A DNA stretch of 64,000 nucleotides from Tolypothrix campylonemoides VB511288 (GTDB lineage: Bacteria > Cyanobacteriota > Cyanobacteriia > Cyanobacteriales > Nostocaceae), in contig JXCB02000023.1 of assembly GCA_000828075.3 (NCBI GenBank), positions 324,957 to 388,956 on the forward strand, given 5' to 3'. Shown piece after piece: positions 39,238 through 50,234 of the stretch. The notes below the pieces were generated by a model that had not been told where the DNA came from, did no database searches, and was given only the letters and a program-made list of their open reading frames with translations. Position numbers and translations under genes: made by a program. How positions within the stretch are numbered: the stretch's first letter is position 1; the number at the start of each line of letters is the position of its first letter.

Positions 39238-39867
39238 TTAGGGAGCTGTGCCATAAAAGAAGTAGTCAGAAGTGTAATTTACTCGCTTTTGGGTGCCCAT
39301 ACTCTTCTGGTCACATCCTCGAAGGGGGGGTTTGCCACCTACTGTATCCACTCGTTGGATGTATGCTACTTTGCTAAGTATCCCATTGCCCTCGTTGGAT
39401 TTGGCTTGCAGGAGCAACCAAGGAATTGCATTCGGACTGGGTGAGTCAAAGCTTGCTTTCACCTGACCTACGACCTTACTGCCGTCATTTGCCTCCCAAG
39501 TAGGACCAGCATAGTGCTTGATATCGTTCTTACCTTGTTCCTCAAACAGGTTAGCCTCGGGTGCCACAAACGTCCACTCAAACTGGTTGGCGTTGCCTGA
39601 TTTAACTTTGCACTCATAAATTTGCACTCCTTTAGCCCTCTGTTTAAGTAGCAGCACTTGATTTGGTGGCACTTTCAAGTTCTCAGGAACTTGAGGCGAC
39701 GCGATTCGCTTTGCCTGTGCCCTTTGGGCGATTGCCTCCGGCACTGCGCTTTGCGCAATCGCCCCTTGCGCGGCCTCAAGTTGTGGCATTTGAGCTACAC
39801 CAACCTGTGCAATCACTAACGGAAGTAGTAGGAAGCACCTCTGTTTGAGCTTTATTTCTGGTTTCAT
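39238..39867 (-). CDS. DUF3455 exported protein
   Basis: The 209-residue protein has a signal peptide (about residues 1-25) and the DUF3455 core: VPPNQVLLLKQRAKGVQIYECK, FEWTFVAPEANLF, HYAGPTWEANDGSKV and IPWLLLQA. Function unknown. Residues about 33-56 (AQGAIAQSAVPEAIAQRAQA) are encoded by a palindromic repeat that also occurs between genes, for example near 27184-27225, and so look like an in-frame insertion. Confidence 0.85.
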   Translation of the reverse strand: MKPEIKLKQRCFLLLPLVIAQVGVAQMPQLEAAQGAIAQSAVPEAIAQRAQAKRIASPQVPENLKVPPNQVLLLKQRAKGVQIYECKVKSGNANQFEWTFVAPEANLFEEQGKNDIKHYAGPTWEANDGSKVVGQVKASFDSPSPNAIPWLLLQAKSNEGNGILSKVAYIQRVDTVGGKPPLRGCDQKSMGTQKRVNYTSDYFFYGTAP

Positions 39868-40200
39868 AATCCCTTAAACCCTTTTTAAAAAAGGGTAGAG
39901 CTAAGTACAACTCCTTATTAATAGGGGTCGGAAATCAAAAGTATGCCAAAACTGGGACGTGAATTATCGGTCTTGTCAATTCCAAACGCCTTTGTGGTGA
40001 GTGTACGCAAAGAAAGGGTAGAGCAAGAGGTGCTGTTATGAAGCCTCAGTTAGCTTAAAGATATTTATTTAGCGGAAAATAAACTATAAGTCAGAAAAAT
40101 ATAACAAAGTTATAAAAAATATCACACTTCTTAAATAAGTTTGTTATATTTATTTACATAAGGTAACAGACCTTAAACAATTCAGTTTGGAGTGCCAATT
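39868..40200. promoter_or_regulatory. AT-rich upstream region of the hli genes with HLR1-like site
   Basis: The stretch from 40040 to 40150 is very AT-rich. At 40153-40170 the sequence TTTACATAAGGTAACAGA resembles the HLR1 direct repeat (two TTACA-type units) bound by RpaB at high-light genes, though the second unit is imperfect. AAGGTAACA recurs before the second hli gene. Confidence 0.4.
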
Positions 40201-40380
40201 ATGACAAACGCAACAAAAGTTACTGCTCCTGTAATCGAAGATCGTAATGCTTGGCGTTGGGGTTTCACACCTCAAGCAGAAATTTGGAACGGTCGCTTGG
40301 CAATGATTGGCTTCTTAGCAGCCGCTTTGATTGAAGTGTTTTCTGGTCAAGGTTTCCTACACTTCTGGGGCATCCTGTAA
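40201..40380 (+). CDS. hli: High-light-inducible protein (Hlip/SCP), copy 1
   Basis: The 59-residue single-helix protein has the chlorophyll-binding motif [12 protein letters not shown] (E-x-x-N-x-R, about 30-41) within its membrane helix. Hlips bind chlorophyll and carotenoid in the thylakoid and protect photosystem II assembly intermediates. ATG 40201 is preceded by GGAG at 9 bases. It is one of two nearly identical tandem genes. Confidence 0.93.
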   Translation: MTNATKVTAPVIEDRNAWRWGFTPQAEIWNGRLAMIGFLAAALIEVFSGQGFLHFWGIL

Positions 40381-40458
40381 GTTTTAAGACTAGGGATTGC
40401 TTGTAAATAACTAACTAAAGGTAACAAAACTTAGGGAATTCTCTTTGGAGTGCCAACC

Positions 40459-40638
40459 ATGACAAACGCAACAAAAGTTACTTCTCCCGTAATCGAAGAT
40501 CGCAATGCTTGGCGTTGGGGTTTCACACCTCAAGCAGAAAATTGGAATGGTCGCTTAGCAATGATTGGCTTCTTAGCAGCCGCTTTGATTGAACTGTTTA
40601 CTGGTCAGGGTTTCCTACACTTCTGGGGTATTCTGTAA
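40459..40638 (+). CDS. hli: High-light-inducible protein (Hlip/SCP), copy 2
   Basis: This 59-residue protein differs from copy 1 at only a few positions (for example EN for EI in the chlorophyll motif, and LFTG for VFSG). The shared GGAGTGCCAA leader shows that the duplication included the ribosome site. A strong terminator follows, so both genes are probably one transcript. Confidence 0.93.
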   Translation: MTNATKVTSPVIEDRNAWRWGFTPQAENWNGRLAMIGFLAAALIELFTGQGFLHFWGIL

Positions 40639-40685
40639 GTTATAAGACTACGGATTGCCTAGCACTAATAGATAAATGAATAACT

Positions 40686-40722
40686 AAAAAACCTGGAGGT
40701 ACTAGGGACATCCAGGTTTTTT
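40686..40722 (+). terminator. Rho-independent terminator after the hli pair
   Basis: Arms AAAAAACCTGGA (40686-40697) and TCCAGGTTTTTT (40711-40722) with a 13-base loop end in a T run, 48 bases after the second hli stop. Confidence 0.92.
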
Positions 40723-40931
40723 AGTGTTTGCTTGTTCTTTGATTAGCACTCATGAACCAACCTCCTGCAAAAATAGATTGCTCGTGAGTGGAGAATACAG
40801 AACACAGAATGCAGGAAAAATTTTTAGTTCTGAACTCTGTGTTCTGATTACTTTGCTTGGATGACTTTTGCAAGAAGTCTAGTCACTTGTCAAAAAATCA
40901 TAACAAATGACTTATAATTAATCATTAATGA

Positions 40932-42107
40932 TTAACGGATGTACTCCTTAAGAACGCTGTTACGATTCGGGTGACGTAACTTACGAAGTGCTTTCGCTTC
41001 AATTTGACGAATTCGTTCGCGAGTCACATTGAAAATTTGTCCAATTTCTTCTAAGGTCTTCATGCGACCATCATCCAATCCGTAGCGTAATCTCAAAACA
41101 TCACGTTCGCGAGGACTGAGGCTGTCGAGGACTTTTTCCAAGTCTTCCCGCAGGAGATTTTTAGAAACTTGGTCTTCTGGAGTCTCACCATCCGACTCAA
41201 TAAAATCACCCAGTCGGGAGTCTTCTTCTTTGCCAATAGGCGTTTCTAATGAAATAGGCAGCTGTGCGGATTTAGCAATAAACCGCAGCTTCTCAATGGT
41301 CATTTCCATACGAGTGGCGATTTCTTCTTCGGTGGGTTTGCGACCCATTTCTTGAGAAAGCAGCTTAGTCGTTTTCTTAATTCGGGAAATGGTTTCGTAC
41401 AGGTGAACCGGAAGGCGAATAGTCCGGGATTGATCAGCGATCGCACGAGTGATTGCCTGACGAATCCACCATGTTGCGTATGTAGAAAACTTGTAACCTT
41501 TTTCGTGGTCAAACTTTTCAGCGGCGCGAATCAAACCGAGACTGCCTTCTTGAATCAAGTCTTGGAAAGACAAGCCTCGATTCATATACTTTTTAGCAAT
41601 TGAAACTACAAGGCGCAGGTTAGATTGCACCATCTTGTCTTTTGCCCTGCGACCAATATGCAGCCGATAGCGAAATTGTGGCAACGGTATTTGTACTGCC
41701 TCTGCCCATTCACTATCCTTAGGTTCACGAGCTAATTGCTGTGCAAGTTTTTCGCGTACTCGCTCTAATTCTAGTAAGTCGGCAATCTTCCGTGCCAATT
41801 CAATTTCTTCGTCTGCACGAAGCAGGCGAATTCGACCTATTTCTTGTAAGTAAAGACGAATCGAATCCTCGGTGTAATGCTTTTTCTTGGTTTGAGTCCG
41901 ACGACGCGATTTAGCGGCTTTCCCAGACTTTGCGTCGTCCTCATCAGACTGAGGCTCTAAAAATTCATCGAGTTCGCCCTCATCGCCCGTCAGCAAGTCC
42001 TCTTCGTCGTCAATCAAGAGTTCTTCTAACTCAATCTCAGGCTGATTCATTATTTCTAGCTCATCAGGCTGATATATATTTTCGAGTACGTTGTTAGCCT
42101 GGTTCAT
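40932..42107 (-). CDS. sigA: Principal RNA polymerase sigma factor SigA
   Basis: The 391-residue protein has an acidic N-terminal part (region 1.1-like, 1-60), region 1.2 ([13 protein letters not shown]), region 2 ([26 protein letters not shown] and [10 protein letters not shown]), region 3 and region 4 with helix-turn-helix ([28 protein letters not shown]). The SFQDLIQEG core-binding and WWIRQAI -10-melting motifs are those of group 1 sigma factors. It has a long upstream region with no gene. Confidence 0.95.
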   Translation of the reverse strand: MNQANNVLENIYQPDELEIMNQPEIELEELLIDDEEDLLTGDEGELDEFLEPQSDEDDAKSGKAAKSRRRTQTKKKHYTEDSIRLYLQEIGRIRLLRADEEIELARKIADLLELERVREKLAQQLAREPKDSEWAEAVQIPLPQFRYRLHIGRRAKDKMVQSNLRLVVSIAKKYMNRGLSFQDLIQEGSLGLIRAAEKFDHEKGYKFSTYATWWIRQAITRAIADQSRTIRLPVHLYETISRIKKTTKLLSQEMGRKPTEEEIATRMEMTIEKLRFIAKSAQLPISLETPIGKEEDSRLGDFIESDGETPEDQVSKNLLREDLEKVLDSLSPRERDVLRLRYGLDDGRMKTLEEIGQIFNVTRERIRQIEAKALRKLRHPNRNSVLKEYIR

Positions 42108-43792
42108 GCCGCGTTCCTCATGCTCCTTGCAGAATCAATTACTTAAGATAAGATGTGTTTGCCGCTCTTAAAGTGAGCTATTTACCAACAGAAAACAGGG
42201 TTTTTGGTTATTTTGCCTAAGATTTTGTTGGAATTTTGACACCTTCCTCATGGAGTTTTACCCTGTAAGGGCAGGCTCCTTGAAGGGAAATTCCTATTCT
42301 TAGTCAACGCCATCTATGTTGCCGAGCAACATCCGTTTTAACTAGCTGGTCTAAAAAAGATACCGGAAGGTACCGGACTGCTAAAAAAAATTTACTACTC
42401 CATACAAATGAATATGACTGTTGGGAGATTCTTTTGTAAAGACTGTTCCGATTGTAGCCTGTTTCACAGAAATTGCACTGTCTTTGTGTGCTAACCATGA
42501 ACTCATTAAGCAAGTTTAAGCGTGTTCTACGAAAGTTAAGACATTGAAAAAGGCACCCATACTTTTGTATTTTCTCCAAAAGTTTTTGGAATTGCAGTGG
42601 TATTCTCATTTCAATTAATGTTAGGTACACCTGCTGATATCTCGTTCAATGTATTACGTAGAATAATCTTTACTTAGAAACAGCATACATTTTAGTAACT
42701 CAAGTGAGAAAAAATGCGTATACCAATTTTTACACTTTCTTCACAAGTTACCGAGTGGAGTTCCGTTCGCCATATCACGAAAACCTAGTCAGAAAAGACT
42801 TGTTTAAGGCGGCTTTGTGCTTTCTTCCATTAGGCGTAGCATAGGCACCATGAATGCAAATTGAATAATGGTGGTGGTTTTTTGCTGTCACTTAACTTTG
42901 TTCTACCGATTCCCTTAACTTAGGAGTCAAGACTTTAGCAGAATCAGCTAAATGGCTAAGCAATTTAGATCTAGGATCTAGCCAGTCCGGTCTTAATCAC
43001 ACGTTAGCGCACTGTTGAAATTTCCACCTTATGATTCTTGACAAACTCTTCTTATTCTATACAAAGCTATTTTAATCAATTAAAAAAGGATTTGACAGTT
43101 AAGACTATCGATATTAACCTACTTAACGCCCAATTTTATAAAGTGAATGCAAAATATACTATAGCCGGCTAGAGGGCGCTGGAGAAACATATTTAACAAG
43201 ACTACCACCAGAGTCCATCGCCATCGTCTCATAACTTTGGTTAATAGTACCACTTCCTTTTTCCTTGCTGGCAATGTTGGGAAAATAGGAGTGAAGTTGA
43301 GCGTGGGCGTTGCGCAGGGGTAGAGCGAACTATCGTCGGCAAGATATTGCTTAATCGAGTCAGATAAAGCGGGAGCATCCCAAAGCAAGCAAAAACCTTA
43401 CTTACCCTCATCCCCTAACCCCTTCTCAAGAGCGGGATTCGGGGAATAAGAGTAGGACTTGACTCCCCTGTTCCAAATGGGGAGAGGGGTTGAGGGTGAG
43501 GGCAAAATGGCAAGTGTGTAAAATTGGGATGCTCCCGATAAAGCTAACAACCATATACGGATAGATTTTGCATTAGTTAGGGCAATTAATGTAGCAAATT
43601 ATACTCGTTAATTTGAGGAATTAGCTATTGTCTAAAATTTGAATAATAAATAATTTTTATAATTGGAAGAAGTAACTTTGAATATTTTATATCTAAGCTT
43701 AATAAGCTAGATTGCCAAAGTTTTTAGTAGGGGTGCAAGGAGCGAAGACATACAGCCCTACACCCTAATTAAAAAATGACTACCTTGTTTAT
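42108..43792. other. Long intergenic region between sigA and the fasciclin gene
   Basis: Nearly 1.7 kb without a credible gene; frames at 42304-42630 and 43119-43388 have no family features. It should contain the sigA promoter(s) and 5' leader. At 43398-43510 an inverted-repeat element (CCCTCATCCCC...GGGTGAGGG arms) matches the family at 62560-62660. Confidence 0.45.
43398..43510. repeat. CCCTCATCCCC-type inverted-repeat element
   Basis: Arms TTACCCTCATCCCC and GAGGGTGAGGGCAA with inner CCCCTTCTC-like pairs fold into a hairpin. Similar hairpins occur at 13285-13345 and 62560-62660. Confidence 0.65.
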
Positions 43793-44428
43793 TTAATTAG
43801 AGCCAAGACTTGCTGGAAAATTCGGAGGTAGAATAACCTTGTCCACTACGTGAACGACACCGTTACTAGCTGGAATGTCTGCCTGAATGACTTTAGCATC
43901 GTTCACGGTAACTGTACTGGTGGTAGTATTAACCTTTAGTGTCACAGGGCTTCCCTCAACTGTTTTGACTTGTCCGGATGTCAGTTGGCTGGAAGTCACT
44001 TGTCCCGGTATAGCGTGGTAGCCCAGAAGCTTGACTAATTGTTGTTTGTTTTCTGGTTTGAGAAGATTGTCTACTGTACCTTTTGGTAAAGCTGCAAAAG
44101 CAGCATCCGTAGGAGCAAAGACTGTGTAAGGTCCTTGTTCAACCATTTGTTTAGTTAAGTCTGCGGCAAGCAATGCTTTACTTAACGTTGTAAAAGACCC
44201 CTGAGTTGATGCTGACTGTGCTAGTTGAGCCAAATTTTTGCTTGCTGTTGGCGTAGTCGGAGTTTGGGCAATTGGAGGAGCAGGTGTAGGAAGATTTGCT
44301 GGAGTTGCCGCAGTCTGAGGAGCGGTTGTATTCTCTACATTAGGTTGACCACAAGCAGACACAAGGAGACTACCCGCACTCATAACGCTAAAGGCTGCTT
44401 TTCTTAAAATACTTTTGCTCGCTTTCAT
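43793..44428 (-). CDS. Fasciclin (FAS1) domain lipoprotein
   Basis: The 211-residue protein begins with a lipoprotein signal (lipobox LVSAC, Cys26), then a Pro/Thr/Ala linker (about 30-65) and one FAS1 domain (about 70-205) with GPYTVFAPTDAAFAAL and NGVVHVVDKVILPP. FAS1 domains mediate adhesion or matrix binding. It should be anchored at the periplasmic face of a membrane. Single gene. Confidence 0.92.
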   Translation of the reverse strand: MKASKSILRKAAFSVMSAGSLLVSACGQPNVENTTAPQTAATPANLPTPAPPIAQTPTTPTASKNLAQLAQSASTQGSFTTLSKALLAADLTKQMVEQGPYTVFAPTDAAFAALPKGTVDNLLKPENKQQLVKLLGYHAIPGQVTSSQLTSGQVKTVEGSPVTLKVNTTTSTVTVNDAKVIQADIPASNGVVHVVDKVILPPNFPASLGSN

Positions 44429-45141
44429 ACTTAATATGTATTGTTAAATTAAATCTTTGACTTTTAACAAAATTTAATAAAGTAAGTGAAATCGTCCCTC
44501 AGCCTTAAGACATAGATGAGCAAATCTTTCCAAAATGGGTTGATTTTTTAGCAAAATATTGCATTCGCCAACACAAATCCAACATCAAAACAATTCTAAA
44601 TTCAAAATATGTCCTGCAGAGGTTGCACGGTACGGCGCAGCTCCTCCGCAGGAGGCACAGAATTGAAAATTAATACCGCATGGCTAAAGCCAGGGGCTTG
44701 AAACAAGGATGCTGCGCTTTTTTGTTTTCCATGTCTAAAGGTACGGGAGGGGCTTGCATCCTGAATTAATCAATTCAAAATCTTTTTCTTAAATTTTGAA
44801 CGAGCGAATGAGCGAATTCAAAAGATGGTCATTTTATCTAGCCGTACTGGTAAAACTTTCAACTGGTGAGGTCACTGTCCTCCCCACCATACGTACTCGT
44901 TGGTCGGGGACGCCAGAAGGAGTGCAGTACTGGCGACTGTATGCCGTTTTGGGATTGAGTACTGGGGACGGTTGTTGGGGGAATGCCCCCGACTTGGTAA
45001 TGGTCAATATTTCCCCGGACATAATTTTTCGTTTGATAACCATTACCCCAATCCCTAATCGCCAATACCCAGTCCCTTTTACTGTTCAATAGACTGTGCA
45101 ACAAAATTTTGCAGCTTTTGAGAGAACCTACAGTGGTTATA
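44429..45141. other. Intergenic region with dispersed repeat
   Basis: About 710 bases between gyrB's end and the fasciclin promoter. It holds AT-rich DNA and copy B of a dispersed element (44870-45060). Overlapping frames of 60-98 codons there are repeat sequence. Confidence 0.5.
44870..45060 (-). repeat. Dispersed repeat element, copy B (inverted)
   Basis: Read on the minus strand it gives GGTTATCAAACGAAAAATTA, GTCCGGGGAAATATTGACC, CCCCCAACAACCGTCCCCAG and ACGAGTACGTATGGTGGGGA, the same order of blocks as copy A. Confidence 0.75.
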
Positions 45142-47250
<2,109 letters not shown>

Positions 47251-47289
47251 TTACTGTTGAGTGTTGAGTGTTCACCAAACTATTGACTC

Positions 47290-48222
47290 ATGACTAAATT
47301 GATTGTGATTTGTGGCGCAACAGCAACAGGAAAATCGGGATTGGCGTTAGATTTGGCGATGCGCCTGGGTTCAATAATTCTTAGTGCAGATTCTCGTCAG
47401 GTTTACCGCGAGTTTGATATTGGCACCGCTAAGCCTACAGCATCTGAACAAAAGTTAGTACCGCACTATTTAATAGATATCTGTCAGCCCACAGACATGA
47501 TGACAGTTGCAGATTATCAAGAGCAAGCACAAGCGTTAATTGCTTCCCTCACTCCCTCCCTCACTCCCTTCCTCACTCCCTCACTCCCTCCCCCCTTCCT
47601 CCTCGTTGGTGGTACCGGTTTATACATACGTTCTATTACACAGGGAATGAAGATTCCTAGAGTAGCACCACACAAGGAATTGCGATCGCAACTGGAATCT
47701 CTTAACCAAAGGCAATTGTACGCTATGTTGCAACAAGTTGACTTTATTGCAGCACAAAAGATTCATGCCAACGACTCAGTGCGGACTTTAAGAGCATTGG
47801 AGGTATTTTATGTGACTGGTCGCCCAATTTCCGAGCAGCAAGGAGAGAATCCGCCGGATTATCCAATTTTGCAAATTGGTTTAGATTGTGATCCTGCTCA
47901 TCTTGGCGATCGCATTGCACAACGTACAGAGAAAATGATTGCAGATGGTTTGGTAGCAGAGGTAGAATATCTTTGCCAGAAATATGGTGTTGATTTACCT
48001 TTACTCAATACTTTGGGATATCAAGAGATCAAGCAATATTTGGCTGGGGATATTTCTTTAGATAAAGCAAAAGAATTAACTGTTTTACACACGCGGCAAT
48101 TTGCCAAGCGGCAACGCACCTGGTTTAGAGCATATCCTCAGATTAAGTGGTTTGATGCCGAAAGCCCTAATTTATTGGAAGAAGTATGGCATGACGTGCA
48201 TAAATTCATAGATTTTTCATAA
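47290..48222 (+). CDS. miaA: tRNA dimethylallyltransferase
   Basis: The 310-residue protein isopentenylates A37 of tRNAs reading UNN codons. Visible motifs are the P-loop GATATGKS (9-16), DSRQVYREFDIGTAKP (34-49), LLVGGTGLYI and RTLRALEVF. Between DYQEQAQALIA and FLLVGGTGLY lies an unusual SLTPSLTPFLTPSLPPP insert (residues 86-102), encoded by an 8-bp-unit minisatellite found elsewhere in the window. The rest of the enzyme is intact. Confidence 0.93.
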   Translation: MTKLIVICGATATGKSGLALDLAMRLGSIILSADSRQVYREFDIGTAKPTASEQKLVPHYLIDICQPTDMMTVADYQEQAQALIASLTPSLTPFLTPSLPPPFLLVGGTGLYIRSITQGMKIPRVAPHKELRSQLESLNQRQLYAMLQQVDFIAAQKIHANDSVRTLRALEVFYVTGRPISEQQGENPPDYPILQIGLDCDPAHLGDRIAQRTEKMIADGLVAEVEYLCQKYGVDLPLLNTLGYQEIKQYLAGDISLDKAKELTVLHTRQFAKRQRTWFRAYPQIKWFDAESPNLLEEVWHDVHKFIDFS

Positions 48223-48389
48223 ATGCTTTCCGTAAATGTGCTAACCTTATCTAAATAATCTGTTAAACTACATTAACTCAAATAAAAAATGTCCGGGTGC
48301 GTCTTATAAGTCATGAGCTATTATTCTTGAATAAGAAATAACTGTTGCCTGATTAAAGGAAAAGGCAAGGTATTTATTTAACCAAAAAT

Positions 48390-49202
48390 ATGAACAAGAG
48401 ATCCACAATCTTATTACTGTTTGCTTCTTCAATACTAAATATTTTATTTTTTTTGCTTGGTATTTTATTTCTTATTAAAAAAGGTGGTTTTCAATATTTA
48501 TCTAAAAAAGTTTCTCGTAAAAGATCTGAAGAAGAATATTACGATCCATACTATCTCCATAAAAAAAGTCAGTTTGAATTGCTACCTAAATCGGATTTAG
48601 ACATTATTTTTCTAGGAGATAGTTTGACTGAAGAAGGTCAATGGTCAGAGTTATTAGAAAATCCTAATATAAAAAACCGTGGTATTGGTGGTGACACAAC
48701 AGATTTGATATTGAATCGCCTAGACACGATATTAGCGTCGCAACCCCAGAAAGTTTTTTTAATGGTAGGTATTAATGACCTGCTTGGTTTAGGTAAAACT
48801 GTTAAAACTATAGAACAAACAATACTTGTATACTCTGCTATTTTGACTGAGTTTAAAAACAAACTCCCGAATACAAAAGTATTTATTCAAAGCGTTTTAC
48901 CAGTAAATAACAAGACGACTCGTTACTGGCAAGATAACAATAATATACTACAGCTAAATTTACAATTGAAAAATCTAGCGAAAGAGTTTTCTTATGAATA
49001 TATAGACGTTTATTCTCATTTATCTGATTCTGAGCAAAAATTAGATATTTGTTATACAGAAGATGGACTGCATTTAAATGGTCGAGGATATTTAAAGTGG
49101 AAACAAGCTGTTGAGGGATATGTGAACGCCTCCTGTACAAACGTTTCAAAAAATATTTCTACCGGAGACGTTCTTACAGAATATCAGGGTCAATCCCTAT
49201 AG
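48390..49202 (+). CDS. SGNH/GDSL-type hydrolase, membrane-anchored
   Basis: The 270-residue protein has an N-terminal membrane helix (about 7-29) and then the SGNH esterase blocks: block I FLGDSLTE (Ser nucleophile near 77), block II Gly in NRGIGGDTTD, block III GINDL (near 128), and block V DGLHLNGRGY (near 229). It is related to platelet-activating-factor acetylhydrolase-type lipases and probably deacylates a cell-surface substrate. AT-rich composition. Its 3' end overlaps the convergent Uma2 gene by 29 bases. Confidence 0.87.
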   Translation: MNKRSTILLLFASSILNILFFLLGILFLIKKGGFQYLSKKVSRKRSEEEYYDPYYLHKKSQFELLPKSDLDIIFLGDSLTEEGQWSELLENPNIKNRGIGGDTTDLILNRLDTILASQPQKVFLMVGINDLLGLGKTVKTIEQTILVYSAILTEFKNKLPNTKVFIQSVLPVNNKTTRYWQDNNNILQLNLQLKNLAKEFSYEYIDVYSHLSDSEQKLDICYTEDGLHLNGRGYLKWKQAVEGYVNASCTNVSKNISTGDVLTEYQGQSL

Positions 49203-49899
49203 CCCTTAGTCTTTCTGCTAGTAATTGAGCACGATGTTCCGCTTGAAAAGCACGATTTTCTGCTTGAGAAGCACGATATTCCGCTTGAGAAGCACGCTCA
49301 TCTCCAGTTGGTACAACAACACCATCTTCATAACACCAACGTAACCAAACATCTTCCCTACCTTCAAATTGTCCTTGCCAAAGAGTCAAACCTAACCCAA
49401 CTTGTTCTAACCAAGTTTCTGTCGTTTCAAAGTAGCGCCTTCCCCTGAGTTCATAAACCCGTAACACTTGTCCTAATTGCTGAGTAGGGTCATATACGAT
49501 GTAGTAACTCACTCGCATATGTTCATAAATTCCTAGTTTTTTCCCTAGTTCATCACCTTCTTTGTTTGAGACAATTTCAATTGCAACTTCTGGAGGCTTG
49601 CCAAAACGCCAAACCATATAACAACGATTTTGCTTCTCCCACCAATTTTTAGGGACTTGGGCGTCTAAGCTGAGGAAAACATCGGGTACTATGGGAGGCT
49701 GAAGGTCTGTATAATAAACGCCAACATTGGCTGCGGCTAGAAAAGTTTGACCTTGTAAAGAACTGTAAAGAGAGCTAACTAAGAGACGTTGTTGTTTTTC
49801 AGAGGCAAAATTATCCACAGGCGTGTCATCTTCAGTGATTAGCAGGTTGGCATCTGGCACATAGAAATCATCATTATTGATTAAAAATTGCTCCACCAT
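49174..49899 (-). CDS. Uma2-family (DUF820) putative endonuclease with heptad repeat tail
   Basis: The 241-residue protein has the Uma2 PD-(D/E)xK core: VPDVFLSLD (about 70), PPEVAIEIVSNKEGDE (about 103-118), and YYIVYDPT. Uma2 proteins are very numerous in cyanobacteria; their targets are unknown. A C-terminal coiled coil is built from three near-identical 7-residue units (RASQAEY type) encoded by 21-base repeats at 49240-49300. ATG 49899 is the preferred start; a GTG at 49914 is possible. Confidence 0.85.
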   Translation of the reverse strand: MVEQFLINNDDFYVPDANLLITEDDTPVDNFASEKQQRLLVSSLYSSLQGQTFLAAANVGVYYTDLQPPIVPDVFLSLDAQVPKNWWEKQNRCYMVWRFGKPPEVAIEIVSNKEGDELGKKLGIYEHMRVSYYIVYDPTQQLGQVLRVYELRGRRYFETTETWLEQVGLGLTLWQGQFEGREDVWLRWCYEDGVVVPTGDERASQAEYRASQAENRAFQAEHRAQLLAERLRAIGIDPDIL

Positions 49900-50234
49900 A
49901 AGTTTATCCACCACTTAAGAGCGCTATATCTAGGTTAGTTGATTGGAGAAGGAGAGTTCATTAGTCCGTCAAGCTGTAAATGCAAGTCTTCCTGCTGTCG
50001 CTTGCCCATTTTTGTTGCAACAACAGCCGTTAACCGCAATCTTTGGGAAGCTATGATAAACACCGTACATGGTAGAGTAAGTAGTTGTCTTGTACAGCTA
50101 TGGATAAGTTATATGTAGCAGTAGACCCAGATAATATATAAATTATTAGCACCTACTATCGCTGGCTTTGCAGGTGTAGCTGCATTTTTATAGGAAGTCG
50201 GCAAAGTCGTTCTCGCCCTAGGACAAAACCACCT
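49900..50234. other. Divergent intergenic region upstream of glcD
   Basis: About 335 bases with promoters for the Uma2 and glcD genes expected on opposite strands. No small gene or hairpin recognised. Confidence 0.35.

Noticed and set aside
42304-42630. 108-codon leftward frame upstream of sigA
   Set aside because: No homology pattern, unusual amino-acid composition, no ribosome site.
43119-43388. 89-codon leftward frame
   Set aside because: No family features; ends in a repeat-flanked spacer.
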